A DNA stretch of 9,072 nucleotides from Oscillospiraceae bacterium (GCA_017416665.1 JAFQBO010000055.1:1-9072), one strand, 5' to 3'; positions 1 to 7,402 are shown, numbered from the stretch's first letter. A program made the numbers and translations. Notes: generated from the sequence alone by a model not told the origin.

Positions 1-2011
1 CATTATCTCTTTTTACGAGGTTCCAGTCTGCATCATATACACAGCCTGTAATACTGTTAAAGCTGTATGCACCATCAAATTCCTTGACAGCCTCACCGTT
101 TTCATTCATAACAGTTGTCTGACCGTTCTGAGTTACCAGATAACCGCCATAACCAACAGAAACACTGTCATATACAGCAGGAATAACAACACCCTTTTCA
201 AGTGACATAACACCATACTTGTTTACTGAATTTGAACCAGTGCCTGAATTTACATAAAATTCAACAGCACCTGAGTAAACATTATCCTTACAGCTGATTT
301 TAACAGCTGACGGAGTTCCTTCGACTGGTTCAGTCAGAAGATTGAAGTTCATATCACTAACAGCAAATGAATCATCTGTTTTAAGACAGTAACCTATCTG
401 TTCTCTTTCAGAATAATATGCATTACCCAGAATATGGTTGTCGACAGGAGTCAGATACTTATAGGCACTGAGATCCTTTTTATCCTTTGCATCTGCAAAA
501 TTCACATAATCAAGATAGCCGTCTTCCTTCTGAAGAACAACAACATCATGATTTATGTTTTCAGAAACCCTTGCATATTCTGAAACATCGTGTGGCTGAT
601 ACAGTGAGTCAAGGACATACTTATATCTGTTACTTGTTGTAACAGTATATCCTGCAGATTCATCATAATATTCTTCAAAAACATCAAGCTGGAAATCAAA
701 ATCTGAAGTATAATCCTCATATAAGCTTACTTCAACATCACTGTTTTTCCATACAGGAGTAATCTCAACATTTACTGATGTGCTTACATATTCAGTATCA
801 ATTGTCGGGTATCCCCAATATGATTCGTCACTGTTTACAGTAACAATATTACCATTTGTTTCAATAGTCGGATTTTCAAATGTCGGGAATATTTTTTCAA
901 TATTCAGTTCTTCGATAACGTTAAGCTCTGTATCGTATTCTGTGACCTTTCCGTCTTTTTTCACCTGGAGAGTCTTGTAGAAAGTCATATTTTCTGCTCC
1001 ATCTATAAGAGCTTTGTATTCTGTATCCACAACAGCATAAACTCCGTCAGTGCTTACAACAAACTTGTCAGCACTTATACCCTGCACACTGTCATACTTG
1101 TCACTGAAAGTTTCTGTTTTGCTGTTATATATTACCTGCTTGTCATCAGCATATGTCAAAGCAATACAGTCATTTTCAAAGGCATAATCAACTTCATATC
1201 TTAAATCCGAGCTGAAATGATCTCTGTCTGAAGCGTCAAATGACGGAATATTATAATTATGACCCAACTCAGTAAATCCGATGAATGTTTCATTTTCTGT
1301 TTTTCCGTCAAGGCTCATAAAGCGATATGTATATACCACCTGTTCTTCCTGAACTATTTCGCCAAGCCAGTTTTCTCTTTCAATAATTTCAGTTTTGTAA
1401 TCTGAAACCAGGAACTTGTTTCCGCAGAGATAGAATTCTCCCACGCCTTCAGCAGGTGCCGCAATAACGGAACCATCTGATTTTATAAGTCCTGTACTGC
1501 GTTTATCACCATTAATTACATCAACCATGAAGTAATCATCACTGATACGATAGATAGCATCATATTCAGCAGACAATTTCTTTCCATCGGCATCCATAAG
1601 TGCAAACTTATCATTAAATCCTGCGATGATTACACCTGATTCCGTACTTATACGATAATTTTCGTCAAAGAAATCAAATGAATAAGGATCATTTGTAGGG
1701 CTTATAAAGTTATACAATCCTCTTGTTGTTGTAACATAGTTGTAAATACTGTTAAGTCCTTCTTCTTTACTGATAAGCTTCTTTTCGCCGTTACTGTCAA
1801 TAACAACAAGCTGTGTAGCATCATTGACAGTATAGTCGTTTCCGTCTTTAATGAGGATAGCCTTATCTCTCATTTCGATTAATTCATCATATTCGCATTT
1901 TTCCATAAGCTCAGCTTCATAAGCAGCTGAGGCAGACATAGGTGCCATTAAACCAATCATTGAAACAAGAGCTGTAGAAAACGCAATGAATTTTTTTGTT
2001 GGTCTGTTCAT
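1..2011 (-). CDS. Secreted WG-repeat-like protein, C-terminus beyond window
   Basis: An uninterrupted minus-strand frame starts at ATG 2011-2009 and runs off the left edge after 670 codons with no stop. The start is supported by AAGGAAG at 2017-2023, five bases upstream. Residues 1-29 form a Sec signal peptide: basic MNRPTKK, a hydrophobic core, and ASA before the predicted cut. The mature part is rich in Asp, Tyr, Val and Gly. It has short beta-hairpin units of the WG-repeat type, clearest near residues 600-650 (KYGVMSLEKGVVIPAVYDSV, then YGGYLVTQNGQTTVMNENG) and weaker near residues 130-190 (FALMDADGKKLSAEYDAI). Such repeats are known to build beta-propeller-like surfaces for binding; I see no catalytic motif. 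It lies 125 bp downstream of the PBP gene on the same strand, so it may belong to that transcript. A dockerin or anchor could follow outside the window. The reading frame is certain; the function is unknown. Confidence 0.85.
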   Translation of the reverse strand, partial: MNRPTKKFIAFSTALVSMIGLMAPMSASAAYEAELMEKCEYDELIEMRDKAILIKDGNDYTVNDATQLVVIDSNGEKKLISKEEGLNSIYNYVTTTRGLYNFISPTNDPYSFDFFDENYRISTESGVIIAGFNDKFALMDADGKKLSAEYDAIYRISDDYFMVDVINGDKRSTGLIKSDGSVIAAPAEGVGEFYLCGNKFLVSDYKTEIIERENWLGEIVQEEQVVYTYRFMSLDGKTENETFIGFTELGHNYNIPSFDASDRDHFSSDLRYEVDYAFENDCIALTYADDKQVIYNSKTETFSDKYDSVQGISADKFVVSTDGVYAVVDTEYKALIDGAENMTFYKTLQVKKDGKVTEYDTELNVIEELNIEKIFPTFENPTIETNGNIVTVNSDESYWGYPTIDTEYVSTSVNVEITPVWKNSDVEVSLYEDYTSDFDFQLDVFEEYYDESAGYTVTTSNRYKYVLDSLYQPHDVSEYARVSENINHDVVVLQKEDGYLDYVNFADAKDKKDLSAYKYLTPVDNHILGNAYYSEREQIGYCLKTDDSFAVSDMNFNLLTEPVEGTPSAVKISCKDNVYSGAVEFYVNSGTGSNSVNKYGVMSLEKGVVIPAVYDSVSVGYGGYLVTQNGQTTVMNENGEAVKEFDGAYSFNSITGCVYDADWNLVKRDN

Positions 2012-2079
2012 AAAAACTTCCTTTCATTATTTATATTTCGAAGCTGTATGCATAGTTGCCGACAACTTCTCATCTATTG

Positions 2080-2113
2080 AATATTTATCCGGCTGACCAT
2101 CCGAATAAATATT
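2080..2113 (-). other. Intergenic 13-bp hairpin between PBP and WG-repeat gene
   Basis: AATATTTATCCGG (2080-2092) and CCGAATAAATATT (2101-2113) can pair around an 8-base loop. On the minus-strand RNA the single mismatch becomes a G-U pair, so the 13-bp stem is continuous in that orientation. It begins 24 bases past the PBP stop codon. No U-run follows, so it is not a classic intrinsic terminator; an mRNA 3'-end stabiliser or processing site is equally possible. A second, weaker stem (2040-2047 with 2062-2069, one G-U) sits between it and the next ribosome binding site. I see no convincing promoter in this 125-bp gap. Confidence 0.45.
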
Positions 2114-2136
2114 TCGCCGTCAACCTAATAACAAGC

Positions 2137-3786
2137 CTAATAACATTCGTGACACATATCAGGCATGTTGTCAGATGTATAATAACCTGTTTCGGTTTGC
2201 TTACAGCGTTCTGACGAAAGTCCGCCGCTGACTGTACAGAATTCACATTCAGCCACAGTATCATCAGGTGTAAACTTATTATTTTCAAGTGAAAACTGTC
2301 CCACAATATTTTTCCACAACTGCGTCGGTGAAACGCAGGAGCTTTCCTCAATTGACGATTCATCATCATAGCCAATCCAGACAGCCGTTACGTAATCCGG
2401 AACTGCTCCGATAAACATCCGTCCTGAATCAAGATTCAAATCGTTTGCAGAAGTTCCTGTTTTTCCGATAACTTCAATATTTTCCATAGCAGCTTCACCT
2501 GCAATTCCGTCAGGCGAATTTACATTACAGTAAAGCAGTCTGTTCATAATCCATGCTTCATCCGACTCCATAGTCTGATATGATTCTGTGTCATTTTTTA
2601 AAACTGTATTTCCGTCACCGTCAATAACTTCTGTGTAAAAATAAGGTTTCGTATAGCTTCCGCCGTTTCCGAACACTGCATATGCCGCCGCAAGTTCATG
2701 CAGATAAACACCGTTTTCCAACGCTCCCAATGACATGGCGGCATGTGAGCTGTCTGCATCATTCAATGTTGTAATACCGAATTTTTCCTTCAGGAAATCA
2801 AAGCAGCGCAGTGGCGTCAGTCTGTCGACAATCTGTGCGGCGGCGGCATTTCTTGATTTACGAAGTGCCTGTGTAACTGTGATATTACCGCTATAGATTC
2901 CATCATAATTTTTCGGCCATTCATATGAACTGCCTGCTTCCTCAAAAATCAGAGGTTCATCAGGAATCAGAGAAGAAAAGTTTATCATTTTCCCTATAAG
3001 TGCCGGAGCATATACACTGACAGGTTTTATTGCTGAGCCCGGATCATGTGGTATTCTGTAACTGCGGTTATAGGAACTGTTATTGTTGTTTCCGCCTATT
3101 GCCGCAACCACGCCTCCATTGTAATCAAGAATTGTACATGCCGACTGCGGAAAGTGATTTTTCGGATCATCTGTAAAATTTGAATTATCAGCATATACCT
3201 TATCAAGAACTGTCTGAAGTTCACTGTTATACGGAGTTTTTACAGTCACACCGCCGGAATATAAAAATTCAAAAGCTTCACTGCGTGAACACTCCTCAGC
3301 CATACAATAGTCTGTCACCACGTTTTCAATCATAGCATCAAAATAAGCAGAATCAGGAATATGCGATACATATTCAGCTCTCGGATTCGGGATTTCTATG
3401 AGAGCGTCTTCATTTTCCGCATAACTTTCAGCAATAGTACAAAACTGCTCCCATTCTTCAGAAGTAAGCTTTTCAGCGTACTTTCCAAAATACACAACTG
3501 ACGCAAGACCCACACCGACTATGTTTTCTTCAAAGCAGATATTATTAAGACTATCCTCACTGACATTTTTTCCGAATGCTTTGCAAATACGTTCTGCATA
3601 CTCATCGGGAACCGTATCAGACTTTATTTCATATCCACCCATAGGAACAGATATTTTTTCACCTGACAACGTTTCGGCTGTCGGCGGAACAGGAACAGAT
3701 TTTTCAGATAATTTCCTGTCACAGGATAAAAACGTTGACGATATTACAGCGACCGACATAACAGCCAGCAGTTTATTTTTTCTCAT
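2137..3786 (-). CDS. Penicillin-binding protein with intact transpeptidase domain and vestigial GT51 domain
   Basis: 549 aa, a class A PBP-derived peptidoglycan transpeptidase acting outside the membrane. The motifs are S251-A-I-K254 (acyl-ester serine, in the PBP1-type context DPGSAIKP), S311-R-N313 and K442-T-G444, all in normal order and spacing. The N-terminus (residues 1-21) is a signal or anchor sequence ending FLSC, a poor lipobox, so lipidation is uncertain. Residues 78-115 match only the last part of a GT51 glycosyltransferase (LNNICF, then VGLASVVYFGKYAEKLT). The EDxxF, GGSTITQQ and RKxxE regions that carry the catalytic glutamates are absent, and the protein is shorter than typical class A PBPs. 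The C-terminus has five cysteines (514, 517, 528, 544, 547). The start ATG overlaps the upstream gene by 14 bp and has AAGGAG seven bases before it, suggesting translational coupling. Crosslinking activity is well supported; loss of glycan polymerisation is inferred. Confidence 0.93.
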   Translation of the reverse strand: MRKNKLLAVMSVAVISSTFLSCDRKLSEKSVPVPPTAETLSGEKISVPMGGYEIKSDTVPDEYAERICKAFGKNVSEDSLNNICFEENIVGVGLASVVYFGKYAEKLTSEEWEQFCTIAESYAENEDALIEIPNPRAEYVSHIPDSAYFDAMIENVVTDYCMAEECSRSEAFEFLYSGGVTVKTPYNSELQTVLDKVYADNSNFTDDPKNHFPQSACTILDYNGGVVAAIGGNNNNSSYNRSYRIPHDPGSAIKPVSVYAPALIGKMINFSSLIPDEPLIFEEAGSSYEWPKNYDGIYSGNITVTQALRKSRNAAAAQIVDRLTPLRCFDFLKEKFGITTLNDADSSHAAMSLGALENGVYLHELAAAYAVFGNGGSYTKPYFYTEVIDGDGNTVLKNDTESYQTMESDEAWIMNRLLYCNVNSPDGIAGEAAMENIEVIGKTGTSANDLNLDSGRMFIGAVPDYVTAVWIGYDDESSIEESSCVSPTQLWKNIVGQFSLENNKFTPDDTVAECEFCTVSGGLSSERCKQTETGYYTSDNMPDMCHECY

Positions 3787-5638
3787 TTATACTCTCCTTC
3801 TGCAGTGTGCATATTCTGAAAAACGCTATTCCGAAAGCAAACCAGAAAAACGGGTTAACTGTTATACAGCTGTCATTTGAAATACCGATAATCATAAATC
3901 CGCAAAGTCCCGTATACAAAAACAGTAAATATCGCTTGTCTTTTTCAGCATGGAAGCTGTCAGCCGAAGTTCTGACAAACATACGCATGCCCGAAACAAT
4001 AAAGTATATAAACAGTATCAGTACAGCAATCAAAGCTGGAATGCCACAGGCAACAGCAATCTGCAGATACCAGTTATGCGGTTTGTCCACTATAATACGA
4101 TATGTACCATGGGTATTCAGCAATCCTACAAGATCGTTCTGCTCAAAACAGAACGGAAAATTTCCTGCTCCCTTTCCGATGAGCAGACACTCTTTAAGTA
4201 CAGGTATTGAATTTATCCAGATATATCCTCGCCCCGTAGCAAAACTGTAAAAATCGCTTAATACTGTGGTATTGTATTCTGAATTCGGAATATTATCGAG
4301 CAATTGTTTGTTCTGAACAAGTAGCTTCACACCATCCGGCGTAACAGCAAAATCAACAGTACTTATATAACCCAAATCAAGATATATAATACCGTTATTG
4401 AGAAATACACTGAAATTAAAATCATTATTCACATCATGAATCAGTACTGTATTCATGTCAGGCGACTCTGTTACAAAAACAGTATCTTTTCCGCCTGAAA
4501 CCTCAAGACGTTCACCACTTTCCATTGGTGCCGTAATGTAATACTCAGAACCGTTCCCGCCAAAAATTATTTTGTTTCCCTCAACTTTAAAATTGTCAAG
4601 TTTGAATGTATGTTCCGTTTCATCATAACGTGTTATGTTAAAAATGCTTTTTATCACATTGGAATAAAATTCATTTCCGGTAACAACTGTTACTGCACCG
4701 ATAAGAATAATAAACGCCGAAAAAACCAAAATAATATTCCGTACAGGTATAAGCTTTTTTGCTATAATAAATACAGCCATAAAAACTGCTTCCGCCAATA
4801 CGACATAAAAAGCCGCTGTGGAATTTGACATAATAACAACCGTAAAGCATAATGCACAGACAAAACCTGATATTATTTTATTGTATATTTTTTCAGCAAC
4901 AGTTATATAATAAACCGAAACAGGAAAAATCAATGTACAGAATCCGCCCATATAGTTGGAATTGAAAAACATAAGCACCGTTTCACGGTAGGCGTTTGAA
5001 AAATCAAGACTTTCTGCAATTTCCCTGTATTCCGAGGATGCAATGAGATACTTCATAAAAGGAAGTTCAAGCAAAGGCATTACTGTATATTCAAACACTG
5101 AAAGAACAACAGTTACTGCAATAAGTACAAAAAATGCTTTTCTGTAAAAATCCCAGGATTTCCTTGTGCTGAAATAATTGTAACCTGCAAAGAAGAGTAT
5201 GCAATAAGTAAAGATAGCTGTTACACCTTCATATTCAGAGCATACGCCCCATAAAACCACATCTTTATTTTCTGAAAACAACGCCGAAATCACACTCATC
5301 AGCAGATAAATACCCATGAGTATGATAGGAAAACGGGCTGATTTTTTCAGTATCGGATCACCACGACAGGGATTATCGGGAAATATTTTTTCTCCGATAA
5401 AATAGCATATACATATCAGAGCAATAATAAATAAAAGTATTTCCTTACAATACAAAAACCAGTCTGCATACAAACCATTATTATTTGAAAACAGCTTCTG
5501 CGAATTTTCATCAATATTATCAACATGTATGCGTACCGCAAACAACACCGCAAAAACCGCACATATCAGAAATCCTGCAAAAAAGCGTCTGTATGAAGGT
5601 TCTGTTTCATTATATGTCTTTTTTGATGCCAAGCTCAT
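3773..5638 (-). CDS. O-antigen ligase/Wzy-type polytopic membrane protein with large extracytoplasmic insert
   Basis: 621 aa from the ATG, or 619 from a TTG at 5632 that the ribosome binding site fits better. Hydrophobic segments lie at about 20-38, 63-82, 103-120, 138-152, 166-183, 228-247, 255-270, 275-293, 300-320, 527-548, 570-586 and 590-612. Signatures of the Wzy_C/O-antigen ligase family are NSNYMGG (226-232), TGRGYIW (468-474), LIGKGAGNFPF (486-496) and KPHNWYLQIAVACGIPAL (519-536). Family members polymerise or transfer undecaprenyl-linked glycans at the outer face of the membrane. Between the ninth segment and the GRGYIW motif there is an extracytoplasmic, beta-rich stretch of about 140 residues (321-465), large for this loop. 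The gene heads an operon with the PBP, overlapping it by 14 bp. The substrate is unknown: a capsule or exopolysaccharide, a teichuronic-type polymer, or a peptidoglycan-linked glycan are possible. Confidence 0.9.
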   Translation of the reverse strand: MSLASKKTYNETEPSYRRFFAGFLICAVFAVLFAVRIHVDNIDENSQKLFSNNNGLYADWFLYCKEILLFIIALICICYFIGEKIFPDNPCRGDPILKKSARFPIILMGIYLLMSVISALFSENKDVVLWGVCSEYEGVTAIFTYCILFFAGYNYFSTRKSWDFYRKAFFVLIAVTVVLSVFEYTVMPLLELPFMKYLIASSEYREIAESLDFSNAYRETVLMFFNSNYMGGFCTLIFPVSVYYITVAEKIYNKIISGFVCALCFTVVIMSNSTAAFYVVLAEAVFMAVFIIAKKLIPVRNIILVFSAFIILIGAVTVVTGNEFYSNVIKSIFNITRYDETEHTFKLDNFKVEGNKIIFGGNGSEYYITAPMESGERLEVSGGKDTVFVTESPDMNTVLIHDVNNDFNFSVFLNNGIIYLDLGYISTVDFAVTPDGVKLLVQNKQLLDNIPNSEYNTTVLSDFYSFATGRGYIWINSIPVLKECLLIGKGAGNFPFCFEQNDLVGLLNTHGTYRIIVDKPHNWYLQIAVACGIPALIAVLILFIYFIVSGMRMFVRTSADSFHAEKDKRYLLFLYTGLCGFMIIGISNDSCITVNPFFWFAFGIAFFRICTLQKESINEKK

Positions 5639-5639
5639 A

Positions 5640-5645
5640 CCTCCT
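5640..5645 (-). promoter_or_regulatory. Perfect AGGAGG site that favours a TTG start for the ligase-like gene
   Basis: The minus strand reads AGGAGG, one T, then ATG AGC TTG. Only one base separates the Shine-Dalgarno core from the ATG, which is too close for normal initiation. The TTG two codons on (5632-5630) has a seven-base spacer, which is ideal. The true N-terminus is therefore more likely MASKKTYN. The protein changes by only two residues. Confidence 0.6.
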
Positions 5646-5664
5646 GTTGAATTGTAAAATATTT

Positions 5665-5714
5665 AACCACCTTTACGGTTTGCATGTAAAATCACGAAAA
5701 CCGTAAAGGTGGTT
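5665..5714 (-). other. 17-bp leader stem-loop before the ligase/PBP operon
   Basis: AACCACCTTTACGGTTT (5665-5681) is perfectly complementary to 5698-5714, with a 16-base loop. On the minus-strand transcript the stem ends 19 bases before the AGGAGG site and is followed by an impure U-tract (TTAAATATTTT). In the plus direction it is followed by TTTGTTTT, a better intrinsic-terminator tail. It could be an attenuator or 5' mRNA stabiliser for the envelope operon, or a terminator against plus-strand transcription. The arm ACCACCT could also pair imperfectly with the AGGAGGT start region (six of seven). Confidence 0.6.
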
Positions 5715-5728
5715 TGTTTTAAAATTCT

Positions 5729-5757
5729 ATAATAAAATAAAGGGATTCAGCTGAAAA
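5729..5757 (-). promoter_or_regulatory. Candidate proximal promoter for ligase/PBP operon
   Basis: On the minus strand, TTTTCA (5752-5757), 17 bases, then TATTAT (5729-5734). The -10 matches five of six consensus bases and the -35 four of six. Transcription would begin near 5722, putting the leader stem-loop almost at the mRNA 5' end. It is weaker than the distal site at 5833-5861. Confidence 0.35.
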
Positions 5758-5832
5758 CACATAACAATTCTGCACTTCTGCCAAACCCCTTTCCGTAAAT
5801 CTCTGAAAAACCCCAAAAAATTCCTTGTTTTT

Positions 5833-5861
5833 ATTTTATCATACTTTTTATTAAATTTCAA
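5833..5861 (-). promoter_or_regulatory. Candidate distal promoter for ligase/PBP operon or a small RNA
   Basis: On the minus strand, TTGAAA (5856-5861), 17 bases, then TAAAAT (5833-5838); each hexamer is one base off consensus. Transcription would start near 5826, giving a leader of nearly 200 bases that ends with the stem-loop at 5665-5714. If the stem-loop terminates, the product would be a short RNA of about 160 bases. No open reading frame with a ribosome binding site is visible in this leader. Confidence 0.5.
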
Positions 5862-5905
5862 GCATTTATTATACAATTTGGTATATGTTACATTATTATC
5901 ATTTT

Positions 5906-5942
5906 TTGTTAAGTTTAATTTTATTGTTAAGTTAATATTTTA
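5906..5942. repeat. AT-rich tandem duplication, two copies of about 18 bp
   Basis: TTGTTAAGTTTAATTTTA (5906-5923) is followed directly by TTGTTAAGTTAATATTTTA (5924-5942). The first ten bases are identical. It abuts the left end of the fold-back element at 5942. It could be a simple slippage duplication or a pair of binding sites. Confidence 0.5.
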
Positions 5943-6104
5943 GAGCGTGTTCACATAAAATGAATATACAGATTTTCAAGCATAATTTTGTCAAATTCAA
6001 GGCAAAAATTTGCAGGAATACTGACGTATTGCAAGAATTTTCAACGCAGAAGTTGACGAAATTTGCAAAAATATGCAAGTTTGGTTTTAATGTGAACACG
6101 TTCT
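5942..6104. repeat. Fold-back element copy A (163 bp imperfect palindrome)
   Basis: The ends AGAGCGTGTTCACAT (5942-5956) and ATGTGAACACGTTCT (6090-6104) are complementary at 14 of 15 positions. The interior is also imperfectly self-complementary down to a centre at 6017-6030 (AATAC-TGAC-GTATT), so the whole unit can form one long hairpin. Its core at 5998-6046 recurs in copy B (7656-7705). It begins 39 bases downstream of the deacetylase stop codon. Short open frames on both strands inside it are by-products of the palindrome. A transposase-less mobile element or a structured RNA family are the two readings. Confidence 0.7.
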
Positions 6105-6142
6105 GGAGTCTTTTAACAGAATGCTGTGCTTTTATTATTCCC

Positions 6143-7402
6143 TCACTGTAATTCACGTTTCATTATACACAAATCAAATATATTAAGTATTCCGTCTTCA
6201 GACATATCCGCCGCATTAAGATCATCAACGTTTGTATCAGGAACAACCAACAGCCACTTACTGAATAAAGTAATGTCTGTCGCATTGAATTTTCCGTCTG
6301 CGTTCACATCACCTCTTACAGTTGTTTTCTCCTCGTCTGATTCAACAAGAATTTCAGCTTTTTTGAATGTAATATCGCCGCTGTAAGCAGTAACGGAAAT
6401 ACCGTCAAGCTCACTGCTGCTGAGTTCCAGCTGATTCAGTGCCGAAGAGATGTCCTCTGCAAGAAAGACAGCTCTTTCTCCGTTAAAATAAAACGGCTGA
6501 ATTGTATGCCATACAGACGGTGTCGACGACCATTTCTGCAATGCTATTACAGGCGGATAGCCTGTTGCACTTTCATATTCAAGTTCAACAGCATATGTGT
6601 CGCCCAATGTTTCATGCATATTTACATCCAAAGCGATACGATCTGTTGCTTCAATCGGTATTTCTTCATACAGGCTGTAGTTACTGCATGGATATTTTGC
6701 CACATTTGAATAAAGTATATTACCCTTTGGAGTTTCACCCTGACGTTCAAAAAGTTCTGTCAGCGTTACAAATTCATAACCCTGTTCAATAAGCTGCGGC
6801 ATTACAATTTCAAGTGCTTCAACAGTTTTACTGTTTCCGGCAGCATCATGCAGAAGAACTATTACACCGTCTTTGGCACCGTTTAATATAAAATCGGCAC
6901 GATCCTGTGCGGATACATTATCCATGTAGTCTTTGCAGTCTATACCACAGATAAACGGCAAATCAATGGAATCATACATGCTCTGGCTTACATCAATAAA
7001 CGGCGGACGGAAAAATTTTGTATTTTCACCTATGATTTCATTTACTTTTTCATCTACATATGAAATTTCTGCCTGTAGTTCCTCAGCCGTCATCTTGGAC
7101 ATATTTGAATGTGTTTTTGAATGGTTATTAATTTCCATTCCCATATCGTACGCACGCTTAACTGATACGGCACTTTCATCATTTATATTATTGCCTATCA
7201 GAAAAAAGGAAGCTTTTGCGTCATATTCTTCTAAAATGTCAAGAATTTCATTTGTAGTTGTTGTGTTCGGACCGTCATCAAAAGTAAGTGCAATAAGCTT
7301 TTTTTCTTCACTTTCAGCAGCAGCCGAACATAAACAGACATAATTCGGGATTATTGCGGCAGCTGTAATTACAGCCAGAAATTTCTTTATAATCTTTTTC
7401 AT
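6143..7402 (-). CDS. Secreted CE4 polysaccharide deacetylase with C-terminal dockerin
   Basis: 419 aa; a metal-dependent deacetylase, probably acting on acetylated xylan in a cellulosome. Residues 1-28 are a signal peptide. The NodB-homology domain (about 35-222) has all CE4 motifs: TFDDGP with D42/D43, H94-S-K-T-H98 (metal), R132-P-P-F135, D155-C-K-D158-Y, and L184-H185-D186. Residues 230-355 form a beta-rich module with many aromatics that I do not recognise; a carbohydrate-binding role is plausible. Residues 363-419 are a dockerin with two calcium repeats: DVNADGKFNATD (365-376) and DMSEDGILNIFD (399-410), the second with Ser401 instead of Asn or Asp at position 3. The recognition pairs differ between repeats (A374-T375 and I408-F409). 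The start ATG has AGGAG six bases upstream and a consensus promoter at 7460-7488. The gene is monocistronic by layout. Chitin or peptidoglycan deacetylation is less likely given the dockerin and the GH44 neighbour. Confidence 0.95.
   Translation of the reverse strand: MKKIIKKFLAVITAAAIIPNYVCLCSAAAESEEKKLIALTFDDGPNTTTTNEILDILEEYDAKASFFLIGNNINDESAVSVKRAYDMGMEINNHSKTHSNMSKMTAEELQAEISYVDEKVNEIIGENTKFFRPPFIDVSQSMYDSIDLPFICGIDCKDYMDNVSAQDRADFILNGAKDGVIVLLHDAAGNSKTVEALEIVMPQLIEQGYEFVTLTELFERQGETPKGNILYSNVAKYPCSNYSLYEEIPIEATDRIALDVNMHETLGDTYAVELEYESATGYPPVIALQKWSSTPSVWHTIQPFYFNGERAVFLAEDISSALNQLELSSSELDGISVTAYSGDITFKKAEILVESDEEKTTVRGDVNADGKFNATDITLFSKWLLVVPDTNVDDLNAADMSEDGILNIFDLCIMKRELQ

Noticed and set aside
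780..980. Short plus-strand frame with hydrophobic translation opposite the WG-repeat gene
   Set aside because: It is the reverse complement of a continuous 670-codon frame with a signal peptide and ribosome binding site.
2080..2113. Hairpin after the PBP gene as a classical intrinsic terminator
   Set aside because: The stem is AT-rich and is not followed by a U-run in either direction; kept only as a hairpin of unknown role.
3350..3786. Possibility that the PBP is a frameshifted or decaying class A PBP
   Set aside because: The N-terminal segment has its own signal/anchor, a good ribosome binding site and one continuous frame, and the upstream space is occupied by another intact gene, so the missing GT51 part is a real domain reduction.
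3521..4250. Plus-strand open frames opposite the PBP and ligase genes
   Set aside because: They are antisense to genes with clear motifs, and lack ribosome binding sites and recognisable domains.
5942..6104. Fold-back copy A as an ordinary terminator of the deacetylase gene
   Set aside because: No U-tract follows, it is far longer than a terminator, and a related copy lies upstream of divergent genes.
5932..6156. Open frames on both strands across fold-back copy A
   Set aside because: They mirror each other because the DNA is palindromic; there is no ribosome binding site and no protein-like composition.
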